From Enhygromyxa salina (GTDB taxonomy: Bacteria > Myxococcota_A > Polyangia > Nannocystales > Nannocystaceae): DNA of 64,000 nucleotides. Shown here one piece after another: positions 43,011-51,860 of this stretch. Made by a program: the position numbers and the translations under genes. The DNA lies in NCBI RefSeq assembly GCF_002994615.1, contig NZ_PVNK01000165.1, positions 81,148 to 145,147 of the forward strand, read 5' to 3'. Under the pieces are notes generated by a model. It was not told where the DNA came from, made no database searches, and was given only the letters and a program-made list of their open reading frames with translations. The number at the start of each line of letters is the position of its first letter. Positions within the stretch are counted from its first letter, which is position 1.

Positions 43011-44838
43011 TAGCGAGGCGCTCGGGGGCGACCTGCGTGGTCTCGAGCATGGCCTCGAAGGCGCGGATGCGAGGTCCGTCGAGGGCGAAGAGCTCGGCCA
43101 CGAAGCGCGGCGACAGTGGTTGGTAGTACGCGCGGGCCTCGACCTCGTAGGGGCCGGCGTCGGCCGGGGCCTCGACCACGACGCTGACTGTGTCGCCCCC
43201 AGCCCCAAAGTCGGGATCGCCCGCGACGCCGACGGCGGCGATCGCTTCGCTCGCGAGCTGAGGATCCCAGCCCGTCGGCAGGAGGCGGTTGTCCTTGTAG
43301 TAGCTCGCGCCGCGCAGGAGTCGATAGGTCGGCTGGCCCTCGGTATCGGCCATCACGGCCTCCCAGATCTGGGCCTGATTCTGCTGCCCGAGCTCGTCGA
43401 GGTGCGGGGCCACGGGTCCGCCGACGAGCTCGCTGGCGAGGACCTGGCCCTCGCCGTCGAGCAGGCGCCCGCGCTCGTCGTGGCCGCCCGAGCGAAACAC
43501 GAGCTGACCATTGACGTCGCGCAGCTCGACCCACAAGAACACGCGCCGGCTCGGGAAGCCCGTCGGCAGCTTGTGGCCCACGAGGCTGGAGATCGTGACG
43601 GGGATCCGCAGCGTGTCGCCCTCGCGGACGATCGGAGCGATCGTGAGCTCGGCCGTCGCCTGCTCGAGTTGGGCGCGCGTCGCCGCGATCGTGGCCTCGA
43701 AGGCGGCGGCGGAGGCGTTTGGCTGGAGCACCTGCGCGTAGTCACGGATGAGCTCGAGCATCAGGGTGTTGCCGCCGACGAAGAGGTGGCGGCCGTAGGG
43801 GCTGCGATCGTCGATCGGGGGGAAGTCGTCGCCCATCGGGCGGTGGGCGATCCGGGTCGAGATCGGGAGCCCGTCCTCGGACAGCTTCGGCGCGTGGCAG
43901 TCCTGGCAGCTCGCGGCCTGGGGGCCAGGGTCGGCGGCCTCGGTCGAGAACGCCGAATTTTGCCACTCGAGGTAGGGGGTCTGCTCGCCGAGGCTGGCCC
44001 CGGTCGCCCCGCCCTCGGGCGTCAACGCCTCGGTGAACAGGGTGTGGCAGGTGGCGCAGGTGGCAGACTCGACGATGTGCTCGCCGAGCGTCGGGGTCAT
44101 GTCGACGTGGTTCACCATCGGCATGGTGAAGGGCTGATCGTGGGGCCCGTAGATCCGGCCCTCGCCCGCCACGGTCCAGCCGCCCGAGAAGGACGCGGGC
44201 TGGCCGAGCTGCTCGTCCTCGATCTGGTGGCAGAGCGTGCACGAGACGCCGTCGAGGCCGAGGGCCCCGTGATCGGAGTCGGGCTCGTGGAGGGTGGCGA
44301 GCGCGGGCGAGCCAGCGTCGCTCAGCTCGAGCTCGGCCGCGAGCAAGGGCGTGTGGCAGCGTGTGCACTTGGCCTCGATCGCCGCGGCCGCGGCCGGGGT
44401 GCTGAGGACCTCGCCCTCGACCATCGCGTGCCAGAAGGGATCGCGCGCGGCGTTGGCCATCATCGATGAACGCCACAGGTCGTGGGGGGCCACGCCCCGG
44501 CCCGCCTCGTCGCGCATCGCCTCGGCCTGGTCGCTGTTGGCGTGGCACGTCTCGCAGACGTGGGCGGTCGCGACCCTCCCGGTGTTGACGGTGTGCCCGG
44601 GCGGGAGCTGGAGGGCGGCAGTGCCTGGGTCCGGGTCGCCGTCGCCCGGGTCGCCGTCGCCCGGGTCGCCATCGCCCGGGTCGCCGTCGCCCGGGTCGCC
44701 GTCGCCCGGGTCGCCGTCTGCGGCACCGGACTCGCCGTGCGTGCCGGGCCCGGACCCGGAGCTTGCCTCATTGTGGCCACACGCCAGGGCGGTGAGCGCG
44801 ACGGTCGTGAGCAGGGCAGCGACGGGTCGGGCGGTCAT
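42988..44838 (-). CDS. Pentaheme cytochrome c lipoprotein
   Basis: 616 residues. A signal peptide ends in the lipobox LTALAC. A linker of repeated Asp-Gly-Asp-Pro-Gly follows. Five c-type heme sites are visible: CETCH, CTRCH, CTLCH, CATCH and CQDCH, between about residues 95 and 320. The C-terminal 250 residues have no heme and look beta-rich (PTGFPSRRVFLWVELRD). It is likely an outer-surface or periplasmic electron carrier or multiheme oxidoreductase. Its spacing does not match a named family that I know. Its end is shared with the degraded gene copy at 42771. Divergent from the gene at 45060. Confidence 0.85.
   Translation of the reverse strand: MTARPVAALLTTVALTALACGHNEASSGSGPGTHGESGAADGDPGDGDPGDGDPGDGDPGDGDPGDGDPDPGTAALQLPPGHTVNTGRVATAHVCETCHANSDQAEAMRDEAGRGVAPHDLWRSSMMANAARDPFWHAMVEGEVLSTPAAAAAIEAKCTRCHTPLLAAELELSDAGSPALATLHEPDSDHGALGLDGVSCTLCHQIEDEQLGQPASFSGGWTVAGEGRIYGPHDQPFTMPMVNHVDMTPTLGEHIVESATCATCHTLFTEALTPEGGATGASLGEQTPYLEWQNSAFSTEAADPGPQAASCQDCHAPKLSEDGLPISTRIAHRPMGDDFPPIDDRSPYGRHLFVGGNTLMLELIRDYAQVLQPNASAAAFEATIAATRAQLEQATAELTIAPIVREGDTLRIPVTISSLVGHKLPTGFPSRRVFLWVELRDVNGQLVFRSGGHDERGRLLDGEGQVLASELVGGPVAPHLDELGQQNQAQIWEAVMADTEGQPTYRLLRGASYYKDNRLLPTGWDPQLASEAIAAVGVAGDPDFGAGGDTVSVVVEAPADAGPYEVEARAYYQPLSPRFVAELFALDGPRIRAFEAMLETTQVAPERLATAQRTTD
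44631..44718 (-). repeat. 15-bp coding minisatellite
   Basis: About six units of GTCGCCGTCGCCCGG (plus-strand text) in the cytochrome gene encode the Gly-Asp-Pro-Gly-Asp linker. One unit has an A for G. The unit keeps the frame. Confidence 0.85.
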
Positions 44839-45059
44839 TCCGTCCGATAGAGCACAATCCGTGCCGGGCCCGACTCGGCCTGCCGCTCGCTCGGGGCCGT
44901 GTCGGGCCGCCCTGCGTTTCAGTCGCGACGCGGTGTTTCACCAGTGCAGAGTGCGGGCGTGAAGCGCTCGGTATCGCTCTCGACGGCGGCGCGGAAAAAA
45001 ATCCGAAAAATTTTGGCGGTCTCGCAATCCCTCCATGGGGGCCGCGGCACTGCTGGGGC

Positions 45060-45578
45060 ATGAACGCCTTCTCCACCAAGCGCATCCGCACCGCTCTTCT
45101 CACCCTCGCCGGCGTCGCCGGCCTCGCTGCGGTCGTCGCGACCACCACCACCGAGGCCGAGGCTGGGCCGGGCCAGGACAACCACTACGTCGTGCAGGCC
45201 GGGGGCTTCAACGACGTGATGTTCGGCGACACCCTCACGATCCATCGCACTGGCGACGGCCAAATGGCCTTCGTCAGCGTCGACGGCCACGAGTTCCTCC
45301 AGACCCCCGATCTCGTCAGCCACACCAGCGACAACGCCAACAGCCAGCAGACCTACGCGGGCACCACGGTCACCGAGCTCCCCGGCGGCGGCACGCGCGT
45401 GGACATCGACCACGGCGACGGCTCCTCGACCACGGTCGTCCACGATCCCAACGGCGGCCCTAACGGTGGCTCGCGCACGACCGTGGGCCACACCGGCTCC
45501 GACGGCTCCACGACCACGACCACGACCACGACCGACGGCAGCGACGGCTCCTCGACGACGACGACCTCGCGGAGCTAG
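45060..45578 (+). CDS. Secreted Thr/Ser/Gly-rich protein
   Basis: 172 residues. It starts with a clear signal peptide (MNAFSTKRIRTALLTLAGVAGLAAVVATTTTEAEA, cleavage near AEA). The mature part has beta-type text (HYVVQAGGFNDVMFGDTLTIH) and ends in a long Thr-rich, Gly/Asp-containing tail. No Cys, no enzymatic motif. The function is unknown; it may be a surface-exposed or matrix protein. The TAG stop is the CTAG edge of repeat copy C. The 220-base upstream region contains an unusual A/T-rich patch (AAAAAAATCCGAAAAATTTT about 44994-45014) that may be part of the promoter. Confidence 0.75.
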   Translation: MNAFSTKRIRTALLTLAGVAGLAAVVATTTTEAEAGPGQDNHYVVQAGGFNDVMFGDTLTIHRTGDGQMAFVSVDGHEFLQTPDLVSHTSDNANSQQTYAGTTVTELPGGGTRVDIDHGDGSSTTVVHDPNGGPNGGSRTTVGHTGSDGSTTTTTTTTDGSDGSSTTTTSRS

Positions 45579-45680
45579 CACCCCGGGCTGCTAGCAGCCC
45601 GTGGTGCAATGCATCGTGTCGCCTCGCTTGGCCTTTTCGCCGACGGCTTTGTCGCCGCAGCGAGGGGCCTCGAACATGAG
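45575..45680. repeat. CTAG-bounded dispersed repeat element, copy C
   Basis: Begins with CTAGCACCCCGGGCTGCTAG (45575-45594), which is two element ends back to back, followed by CTAGCAGCCCGTGGTGC and ATGCATCGTG, then CTTTTCGCCGACGGCTTTG as in the other copies. The first CTAG contains the TAG stop of the gene at 45060. The right end has no clear CTAG, so the copy is incomplete. Confidence 0.75.
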
Positions 45681-45716
45681 GTCGATGGCCCAAGGTGATC
45701 GCGCCGGGCCAGCTGG

Positions 45717-46190
45717 GTGGTTCAGAGCTATGTAGAGTTCGTGACCGGCGAGGGCCAAGTCGATGCGGGGGACAGCCGGGCGGCCGCGGATCGTGCGCTG
45801 GCGCTGACCCGGCGGCTCGCCTCGCGAAAGGTCCCCGTCGACCACCCGGCCGCGGCCCTCGTCGTCGATTCCTTGCTGACGCTGGCCGAGACCAGCCCCA
45901 ATGGCGGTGTCTGGCTCGACCGCGTGTTTCGCCTCCACACGGCCAAGGGCTGGATCATGACGCCGAGCGCTGTGAAGCGGATCCAGACCGCGCTCGACCA
46001 AATCTCCCAGGTGCCGGGCTCGGGGCTGCGCGACTACGAGGCCAGGCTCCGGGCGATGTCGGGGCAGGGCCGGCGCGTCTCGGCCCGGCTCATGGTCGCG
46101 ATCAGCGAGATGCTCGATGTGTGCTCGTACGGCACGATGGTTCCGGTCGAGGAGGTCGAGCCTCGAGCTTCGCGCGCGTGCTTGTGGTGA
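45717..46190 (+). CDS. Hypothetical protein, intact paralogue of the pseudogene at 42771
   Basis: 157 residues, helical, no signal peptide. I do not recognise the family. The text has an Ala/Arg-rich first third (RALALTRRLASRKVPVDHPAA), then LLTLAETSPNGGVWLDRVF and IMTPSAVKRIQTALDQI. GTG 45717 is the first start after a stop at 45696; a region of 24 bases before it is shared with the pseudogene copy, so both have the same upstream. No gene follows on this strand for over 1 kb. Confidence 0.55.
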   Translation: MVQSYVEFVTGEGQVDAGDSRAAADRALALTRRLASRKVPVDHPAAALVVDSLLTLAETSPNGGVWLDRVFRLHTAKGWIMTPSAVKRIQTALDQISQVPGSGLRDYEARLRAMSGQGRRVSARLMVAISEMLDVCSYGTMVPVEEVEPRASRACLW

Positions 46191-46192
46191 GG

Positions 46193-46211
46193 CTGAGGAG
46201 ACACGCGGCGG
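46193..46211 (+). repeat. 19-bp repeat shared with 54220
   Basis: CTGAGGAGACACGCGGCGG occurs here right after the gene at 45717, and again at 54220-54238 after the hydrolase at 53399. Both copies lie at the 3' edge of a gene and run on into GC-rich text that is similar but not the same. Confidence 0.8.
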
Positions 46212-46290
46212 GTCCGCGTGAGGTCTGAGCTTGGAGCCTCAGCCCGTCGCGCGCTGCGCGGTCGTGGGCTCGACCGCCGCGGCCGCGGAG

Positions 46291-47337
46291 CTACTCGGCG
46301 AGGAATTCCGTCAGCGCGGCGATGTACTCCGGCCACGCCTCCGCCTGGGGGATGTGGCCGATCCCCGCGAGCTCGACGAGCTCGCTGTTCGGGATCGCCG
46401 CTTGGGTCCGCTTGCCCAGCTCGCCGTACAGCCCCATCGTCGCGGCGAGCTCTTCGGAGACGAGGTTTTTGCCGAGCGCCGTGCGGTCACGGTCGCCAAT
46501 AATGAGTAGCGTGGGCGCGGCGACGTTGCCGAATTCGTAGACCACTGGCTGCGTGAAGATCATGTCGTAGGTGAGCGCCGAGACCCACGCGATTCGCTCG
46601 TATTCGGGCCCCTCGGTCCAGCCGGTCTGAATCTCGGCGAGGCGGTCGTACTCCGGCTTCCAATTACCATCGAAGTAGCTGGCCTTCATGTAGGCCCGAA
46701 CCTTCTCCGGCGTCTTGTCGAGTTCGTTCTCGTACCAGGTCTCGACCGGCGTGTAGGGCACCTTGAGCTTCCAGTCTTCGAGGCCGATCGGGTTCACGAG
46801 CACGAGTTGCCGTGTTCGCTCCGGGTACATGAGCGCGATCCGAGTTGCGAGCATGCCACCCATCGAGTGCCCGACGACCGACACATCCGCGACGCCGAGT
46901 TCGTCGAGCAGGTTCAGCGTGTTCGTCGCAAGCGCGTGGAAGGTGAATTGGTAGTGCTCAGGCTTGCTCGACTTGCCAAACCCTATCTGGTCCGGCGCGA
47001 TGACTCGATAGCCTTCCGCGGTCAGCGCGTTAATCGTGTCGACCCAGTACGCGGCCGAGAAGTTCTTGCCATGAAGCAAGAGCACCGTCTTGCCGTTGGC
47101 CTCGGCCGGGGCAACGTCCATGTACGCCATCTCGAGTTTCTGGCTCTGCCCTTCAAACGCGTAGGTCTTCACCTCAAATGGATAGTCGTAGAGGCTCAGG
47201 CGTGCATCGAAGCGGTGAGCTTCTGACTCAGAGGCGGCGAGTTCGGCTGCCGGCTCGACCGGTCCGGGGGCGCTCGCGGGCTGTGGTGCAGACGAGCAGC
47301 CGACGAGCAGCAGGGCGGTCGCGAGTCGATACTTCAT
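46291..47337 (-). CDS. Alpha/beta hydrolase lipoprotein
   Basis: 348 residues. The N-terminus [14 protein letters not shown] is a short lipoprotein signal with lipobox LLVGC. The fold is a typical alpha/beta hydrolase: [14 protein letters not shown] (oxyanion), the nucleophile elbow GHSMGG in [13 protein letters not shown], the acid GDRDRTALG and the His in [12 protein letters not shown]. It resembles haloperoxidase or epoxide-hydrolase-type esterases; the substrate is open. The gene is clearly less GC-rich than its neighbours, suggesting recent acquisition. Stop TAG at 46291. Divergent from the operon that starts at 47473 (135 bases). Confidence 0.88.
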   Translation of the reverse strand: MKYRLATALLLVGCSSAPQPASAPGPVEPAAELAASESEAHRFDARLSLYDYPFEVKTYAFEGQSQKLEMAYMDVAPAEANGKTVLLLHGKNFSAAYWVDTINALTAEGYRVIAPDQIGFGKSSKPEHYQFTFHALATNTLNLLDELGVADVSVVGHSMGGMLATRIALMYPERTRQLVLVNPIGLEDWKLKVPYTPVETWYENELDKTPEKVRAYMKASYFDGNWKPEYDRLAEIQTGWTEGPEYERIAWVSALTYDMIFTQPVVYEFGNVAAPTLLIIGDRDRTALGKNLVSEELAATMGLYGELGKRTQAAIPNSELVELAGIGHIPQAEAWPEYIAALTEFLAE

Positions 47338-47472
47338 GACGAGATCCAGATACCGAGGGCCTTGTGATGTAGATCGAGGCATGCCTGGGACTCCGAGTGG
47401 TACTAGAGATTGCCACTGTACCCGGATCGTGTGAAGATCCTCGCAGCCCGCCTCGACGTGGGTGGAGCCACC

Positions 47473-48531
47473 ATGAGCGTACTCGAGTCTCGCATCATCT
47501 CTACCCCTCGTCTCGACACACACCTGTGGCTCGCGGGAGCGCCCGCCAAACCCGCGATCTTGTTGTTGCACGGCAACGTGTCGAGCGCGGCGTTCTTTGA
47601 CCGTGTGCAGGCCGCGCTCGGCGAGCGCTACTTCGTGATCGCGCCGGATTTGCGCGGTTACGGTCGCTCGGAGGCCAAGCCGGTCGACGCGACCCGCGGC
47701 GTGCGCGACTTCTCCGATGATCTGGCGGCGCTGCTCGCCAGCCCGGAGCTGGGCCTGGCCACCGATGCCAAGGTTCACGTCGTGGCGTGGTCCGCGGGGG
47801 GCAATGTGGCGATGCAGCTGGCGATCGATCATGGCGCGCGGGTGGCCTCGCTGACGCTGATCAACCCCGGCTCCCCCTATGGCTTTGGCGGGACCAAGGG
47901 CCTGGATGGAACCCCTTGTTACGACGACTTCGCGGGCTCGGGCGCGGGCGGGGTCAACCCGACCCTCGTCGAGCTGCTCGCGGCCAAGGACACCAGCGCG
48001 GATCAGCCGGTCTCCCCGCGCAACGTGATGAACACCTTCTACTGGAAGCCGCCGTTCAAGCCCGATCCCGAGACCGAGGAGCGCTACCTCGCGGGCATGC
48101 TCGAGATCGCGATCGGTGAGGGCAACTATCCAGGCGACGCGCTGCCCTCGGCCAACTGGCCCAACGTGGCGCCCGGGGTCGCGGGGATGAACAACGCGCT
48201 CTCGCCCAAATACCTCAACCAGAGCGAGATCGTGCAGCTGCGCGACAAACCCCCGATTTTGTGGGTCCGCGGCGCGGACGATCAGATCGTCTCGGATCGC
48301 TCGATGTTCGACTTTGGTGTGCTCGGGGAGCTTGGCGCGGTTCCAGGTTGGCCAGGCGCCGAGGTGTTTCCGGCCCAGCCAATGGTCGCGCAGACCCGCG
48401 CGGTGTTCGACCGCTACGCGGCGGCTGGCGGCGCCTACACGGAGGTCGTGGTCGCCGACGCCGGCCATGGTCCCCACATTGAGAAGTACGACGAATTCAT
48501 GGCCGCGCTGACCCGTTTTCTGGCCAAATGA
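47473..48531 (+). CDS. Alpha/beta hydrolase, first gene of the acyl operon
   Basis: 352 residues, cytoplasmic. Conserved pieces are [15 protein letters not shown] (oxyanion), [10 protein letters not shown], the nucleophile elbow VVAWSAGGN (AWSAG, Ser), an acid near [10 protein letters not shown] and the final His in [14 protein letters not shown]. It is similar to haloalkane dehalogenase or lactone-hydrolase-like enzymes. The start ATG 47473 is preceded by GGTGGAG; a longer in-frame start at 47410 has no site. Its last bases overlap the next gene (ATGA at 48528). Confidence 0.88.
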   Translation: MSVLESRIISTPRLDTHLWLAGAPAKPAILLLHGNVSSAAFFDRVQAALGERYFVIAPDLRGYGRSEAKPVDATRGVRDFSDDLAALLASPELGLATDAKVHVVAWSAGGNVAMQLAIDHGARVASLTLINPGSPYGFGGTKGLDGTPCYDDFAGSGAGGVNPTLVELLAAKDTSADQPVSPRNVMNTFYWKPPFKPDPETEERYLAGMLEIAIGEGNYPGDALPSANWPNVAPGVAGMNNALSPKYLNQSEIVQLRDKPPILWVRGADDQIVSDRSMFDFGVLGELGAVPGWPGAEVFPAQPMVAQTRAVFDRYAAAGGAYTEVVVADAGHGPHIEKYDEFMAALTRFLAK

Positions 48532-50027
48532 AGGTTCACGGACCCATGCTACAGCAATACCTGGCGACACCACTTCTAATCCTTGGCGGGCTCACGCTGG
48601 GGGGGGTCGCGTGCACCCCCGAGGGCCTCGACGACGAGGGCGCCGAGTCGGTGACCGAGACCGGCGACGGCGACGGTGAGCCCGGCGACGGTGACGGTGA
48701 GCCCGGCGACGGCGACGGTGAGCCCGGCGACGGCGACGGCGAGCCCGGCGACGGCGACGGCGACCCCGGCGACGGCGACGGCGAGCCCGGTGACCTGTGT
48801 GGCGACGGCGTGGTCCCGAAGCTCACCTTCGAGATGGGCTACGACGAGGTCGAGCACGGCTGGGTTCGCGCGGAGCGGTGGACGATCGACAGCCCGAGCA
48901 TCCCCGAGGATCCCTTCTTCCCCGACGCGCGCAGCGAGCAGACCGACCAACAGCTCGTGTTCTATGGCTTCGAGCCAAAGCCGTCGCCGTCCAGCATCGT
49001 GCTGCAGTTCGGGCCGGGCTGGGACACCGCGAGCGGCAACCCCGTGCTGCTGGTCCACGGCGCCGACGATCCGCCCGACCGCGCGTGGGCCAACCCCGGC
49101 GTCGAGGGGCCCTACGGATGCGGCGACATGGTCTGTCCCGAGGAGGGCCTGATGCAGGGCCTCGCGGCCGCCGACATCCCCGTGGTCGCGATCGCGTTTC
49201 CAAACAAGCAGGGCAACAACTTCATGTGGGCCGAGCAGATCCACGCCGCGATCCAGGTCGTGCGCGAATTGAGCTGCGCCGAGCAAGTCGACGTGGTCGC
49301 CTGGTCCAAGGGCACGGTCGCGGCTCGCATGTACGCGTCGAGCCTGACCGAGGACTGGGGCACGCCCTACGCCGACGACATCCGCAAGCTGGTCTTGATC
49401 GGTGGACCCAACCTCGGCATGGACTACGGCTTTCGCTACGGCAGCAGCAACAACGGCACGGCGTGGCCGCCCGGCATGGCCCACGGGCCGACGGCCCACC
49501 ACGAGCAGGTCCTTGGGCTCCAGACCATCGATTACAGCGAGTACGCGATCTACGATCACGGCGGTGGCTACTATTACGAGGGGCAGGCGCAGATGCTGGC
49601 GAGCTGGATCGATACATTCGATCTGACCTTCACCGGCAACAACGGCCTCGGCCCCTACGTGACCGTCGACGTGCTGTCCACCTACTACGGGGAGAGCATG
49701 TTCCAGGGCACCTACGCGCGCGGGCTCGGGCTCGATTTCGCCGTGAGCCAACACTCGGTGATCGAAGAGTTGGTCGACGCGGGCATCCCCGCCAGCATCG
49801 AGACCTACTTGCTGTGCGGTGAGATCTCCGACGAGGCCGACTACATCGTTGGAATCCCCAACGAGATCTCGGGGCCGAGCGACGGCGTCGTGTTTGTCCA
49901 GTCCTGCGCGGCCCCCGACGGCATCGCTCAGATCGGCGAGATCGAGATCCTCAGCGACATCAACCACCTCGAGCTCGGCTTCGAAGAGCTCGCCCAGCAG
50001 ACGATCATCGGGTGGCTGTCGCAGTGA
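48528..50027 (+). CDS. Lipase-like lipoprotein with Gly-Asp linker
   Basis: 499 residues. The signal ends in the lipobox TLGGVAC. Residues about 45-90 are Gly-Asp-Gly-Asp-Gly-Glu-Pro units. The catalytic part starts with [13 protein letters not shown] (oxyanion), the elbow [11 protein letters not shown] (Ser), and shows a candidate His in INHLELG. It looks like class 2-type or EstA-type lipases of the alpha/beta fold. It is likely surface-anchored and could release fatty acids that the following enzymes use. Coupled to both neighbours (ATGA at 48528, GTGA at 50024). Confidence 0.85.
   Translation: MKVHGPMLQQYLATPLLILGGLTLGGVACTPEGLDDEGAESVTETGDGDGEPGDGDGEPGDGDGEPGDGDGEPGDGDGDPGDGDGEPGDLCGDGVVPKLTFEMGYDEVEHGWVRAERWTIDSPSIPEDPFFPDARSEQTDQQLVFYGFEPKPSPSSIVLQFGPGWDTASGNPVLLVHGADDPPDRAWANPGVEGPYGCGDMVCPEEGLMQGLAAADIPVVAIAFPNKQGNNFMWAEQIHAAIQVVRELSCAEQVDVVAWSKGTVAARMYASSLTEDWGTPYADDIRKLVLIGGPNLGMDYGFRYGSSNNGTAWPPGMAHGPTAHHEQVLGLQTIDYSEYAIYDHGGGYYYEGQAQMLASWIDTFDLTFTGNNGLGPYVTVDVLSTYYGESMFQGTYARGLGLDFAVSQHSVIEELVDAGIPASIETYLLCGEISDEADYIVGIPNEISGPSDGVVFVQSCAAPDGIAQIGEIEILSDINHLELGFEELAQQTIIGWLSQ
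48662..48790 (+). repeat. 21-bp coding minisatellite
   Basis: About six units of GGCGACGGCGACGGTGAGCC(C) encode the Gly-Asp-Gly-Asp-Gly-Glu-Pro linker of the lipase-like lipoprotein. Variation is only at third positions and one Asp-for-Glu change. Confidence 0.85.
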
Positions 50028-51085
50028 CCCACGTCGGGATCATGGCCGCGGGCGCCTATGTGCCCGCGACGACGATGAGCTCGGCCGAGATCGCCGCGCG
50101 CACGGGCATCCCCGAGCAGGTCATCCGCGAGAAGTTTGGGATCCATCAAAAGCCGATCCCCGGGCCCGACGACCACACCAACAAGATGGGCCTGTGGGCG
50201 GCGCAAGACGCCGTCGCGCGGGCGGGCATCGACCCGGCCGAGATCGACCTGGTCCTGTGCACAACCGAGGAGTGGAAGGAGTACCCGCTGTGGACCGCGG
50301 GCATCGAGCTCGCCCACGCGCTCGGGGCCACGCGGGCCTGGGCGATCGACGTGCAACAGCGCTGTGGCACGACCATGGCCGCGATCGAGCTCGCCCGGGC
50401 GATGATCCTGAGCTCGCCGGGCATCGACACCGTGCTGATCGCGGGCGGCTATCGCAACTGTGATTTCGTCGATCTCGCCAACCCCCGCGCGCGCTTCTTG
50501 ACCAACCTCAGCGCCGGTGGCGGGGCCCTGATCCTGGCCAAGAACCACGATCGCAACCGCGTGCTCGGGACCGCGGTCATCACCGACGGCAGCTTCTCGC
50601 GCGACGTGATCGTGCCCGCGGGTGGGACCGTGGATCCACGCTTCGACGACCCGCCCGGGACCGGCCGGCGGGCGCTCGACGTGCCCGACCCCGAGGGCAT
50701 GCGCGAGCGCCTCGACGCCAAGTCGATGGCCAATTTCCTCGCCGTCGTGGATCAGGCCCTCGCGCGCAGCGAACCGTCGAGCGACAGCAATCACGCGCCC
50801 TTGACCCGCGCGGACATTGGCTTCCTCAACATCCTGCACATGAAGCGCTCGGCGCATCGCTACGTGCTCGGCGAGCTGGGGATGCGCGAGGATCAGAGCT
50901 TCTATCTGGAAGACTACGGGCATATGGGTCAGCAAGATCAACCACTGGTCTGCGTCGAAGCCGCGCGCCGGGGGCTGCTGCGCGACGGCGACCTGATGGT
51001 CATGGTCGCAGCGGGCATCGGCTACGCGTGGTCGGCCTCGGCGATCGCCTGGGGCCCCGTCACGAAAGCAACAACAACACCATGA
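50024..51085 (+). CDS. KASIII-like ketoacyl synthase / acyltransferase
   Basis: 353 residues, FabH-like length. The nucleophile is C114 in QQRCGTTMAA, the His is H272 in ILHMKRSAH. At the place of the third residue (Asn in FabH) the text is YGHMGQQD (298-305) with His300 and Asp305 instead of the usual GNTSAA. This resembles acyltransferase-type KASIII proteins (CerJ, ChlB3) more than a condensing enzyme, so it may transfer or condense acyl groups. It is flanked by a lipase, an SDR and a CoA ligase. GTG 50024 overlaps the previous stop (GTGA); GTG 50012 is an alternative. Confidence 0.85.
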   Translation: MTHVGIMAAGAYVPATTMSSAEIAARTGIPEQVIREKFGIHQKPIPGPDDHTNKMGLWAAQDAVARAGIDPAEIDLVLCTTEEWKEYPLWTAGIELAHALGATRAWAIDVQQRCGTTMAAIELARAMILSSPGIDTVLIAGGYRNCDFVDLANPRARFLTNLSAGGGALILAKNHDRNRVLGTAVITDGSFSRDVIVPAGGTVDPRFDDPPGTGRRALDVPDPEGMRERLDAKSMANFLAVVDQALARSEPSSDSNHAPLTRADIGFLNILHMKRSAHRYVLGELGMREDQSFYLEDYGHMGQQDQPLVCVEAARRGLLRDGDLMVMVAAGIGYAWSASAIAWGPVTKATTTP

Positions 51086-51855
51086 GCAACGAGCAACGAG
51101 TCGCAATTATCACTGGCGCCGCCAACGGGATCGGCCTTGCAACCGCGCAGGCGTTCGCGGACGCCGGGTACCACGTCGTCGCGTGGGACCTCGCCGAAGC
51201 CGCGGGCGCCGAATTGGTCCGCAGCATCGCAGACGCGGGCAAGGCCGCGAGCTTCGCTTCAGTCGACGTCAGCGACGCCGCCGCGGTCGAGCGCGCGGCC
51301 GAGGCGGTGATCGCCGAGCACGGCCGGATCGACGTCCTGGTCAACAACGCGGGGATCTTGCGTGATGGCCAGCTGGTCAAGGTCAAGGGCGGCGAGCTGG
51401 TCGGCAAGATGGGCGCGGACCAGTTCGACGCCGTGATCGCCGTCAACCTCAAGGGGGTGTTCACCTGCACCCAGGCGGTCGCGCCCCACATGATCGCGCG
51501 CAAGTACGGCCGCATCATCAACGCGTCTTCGGTGGTCGGGCTGTACGGGAATTTTGGCCAGACCAACTACGTCGCGGCCAAGGCTGGGGTCATCGGCATG
51601 ACCAAGGTGTGGGCGCGCGAGCTCGGCCGCTACGGCGTGACCGTCAACGCGATCGCGCCGGGCTTCATCGCGACCGACATGGTCAAGCAGATGCCCGCGC
51701 ACGTGCTCGAGGGCATGGTCGCGCACACCCCCGTCGGCCGGATCGGCGATCCAGAGGACATCGCGCGGGCCTACCTGTTCTTGGCCGATCCGGGCTCGGG
51801 CTTCATCAGCGGGACCGTGCTGAGCGTCGACGGTGGCATGGTCGTCGGGACCTGA
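51082..51855 (+). CDS. SDR-family 3-oxoacyl reductase (FabG/PhaB-like)
   Basis: 257 residues, classical SDR. The NADP(H) site is TGAANGIG, the NAG motif NNAGI, and the catalytic Ser-Tyr-Lys are in NASSVVGLYGNFGQTNYVAAK. The C-terminal GRIGDPEDIARAYLFL and SGTVLSVDGGM are typical for FabG. It should reduce a 3-oxoacyl thioester from the KASIII-like product to the 3-hydroxy compound. It overlaps the KASIII gene (ATGA) and is followed after 5 bases by the ligase. Confidence 0.93.
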   Translation: MSNEQRVAIITGAANGIGLATAQAFADAGYHVVAWDLAEAAGAELVRSIADAGKAASFASVDVSDAAAVERAAEAVIAEHGRIDVLVNNAGILRDGQLVKVKGGELVGKMGADQFDAVIAVNLKGVFTCTQAVAPHMIARKYGRIINASSVVGLYGNFGQTNYVAAKAGVIGMTKVWARELGRYGVTVNAIAPGFIATDMVKQMPAHVLEGMVAHTPVGRIGDPEDIARAYLFLADPGSGFISGTVLSVDGGMVVGT

Positions 51856-51860
51856 GGAGC

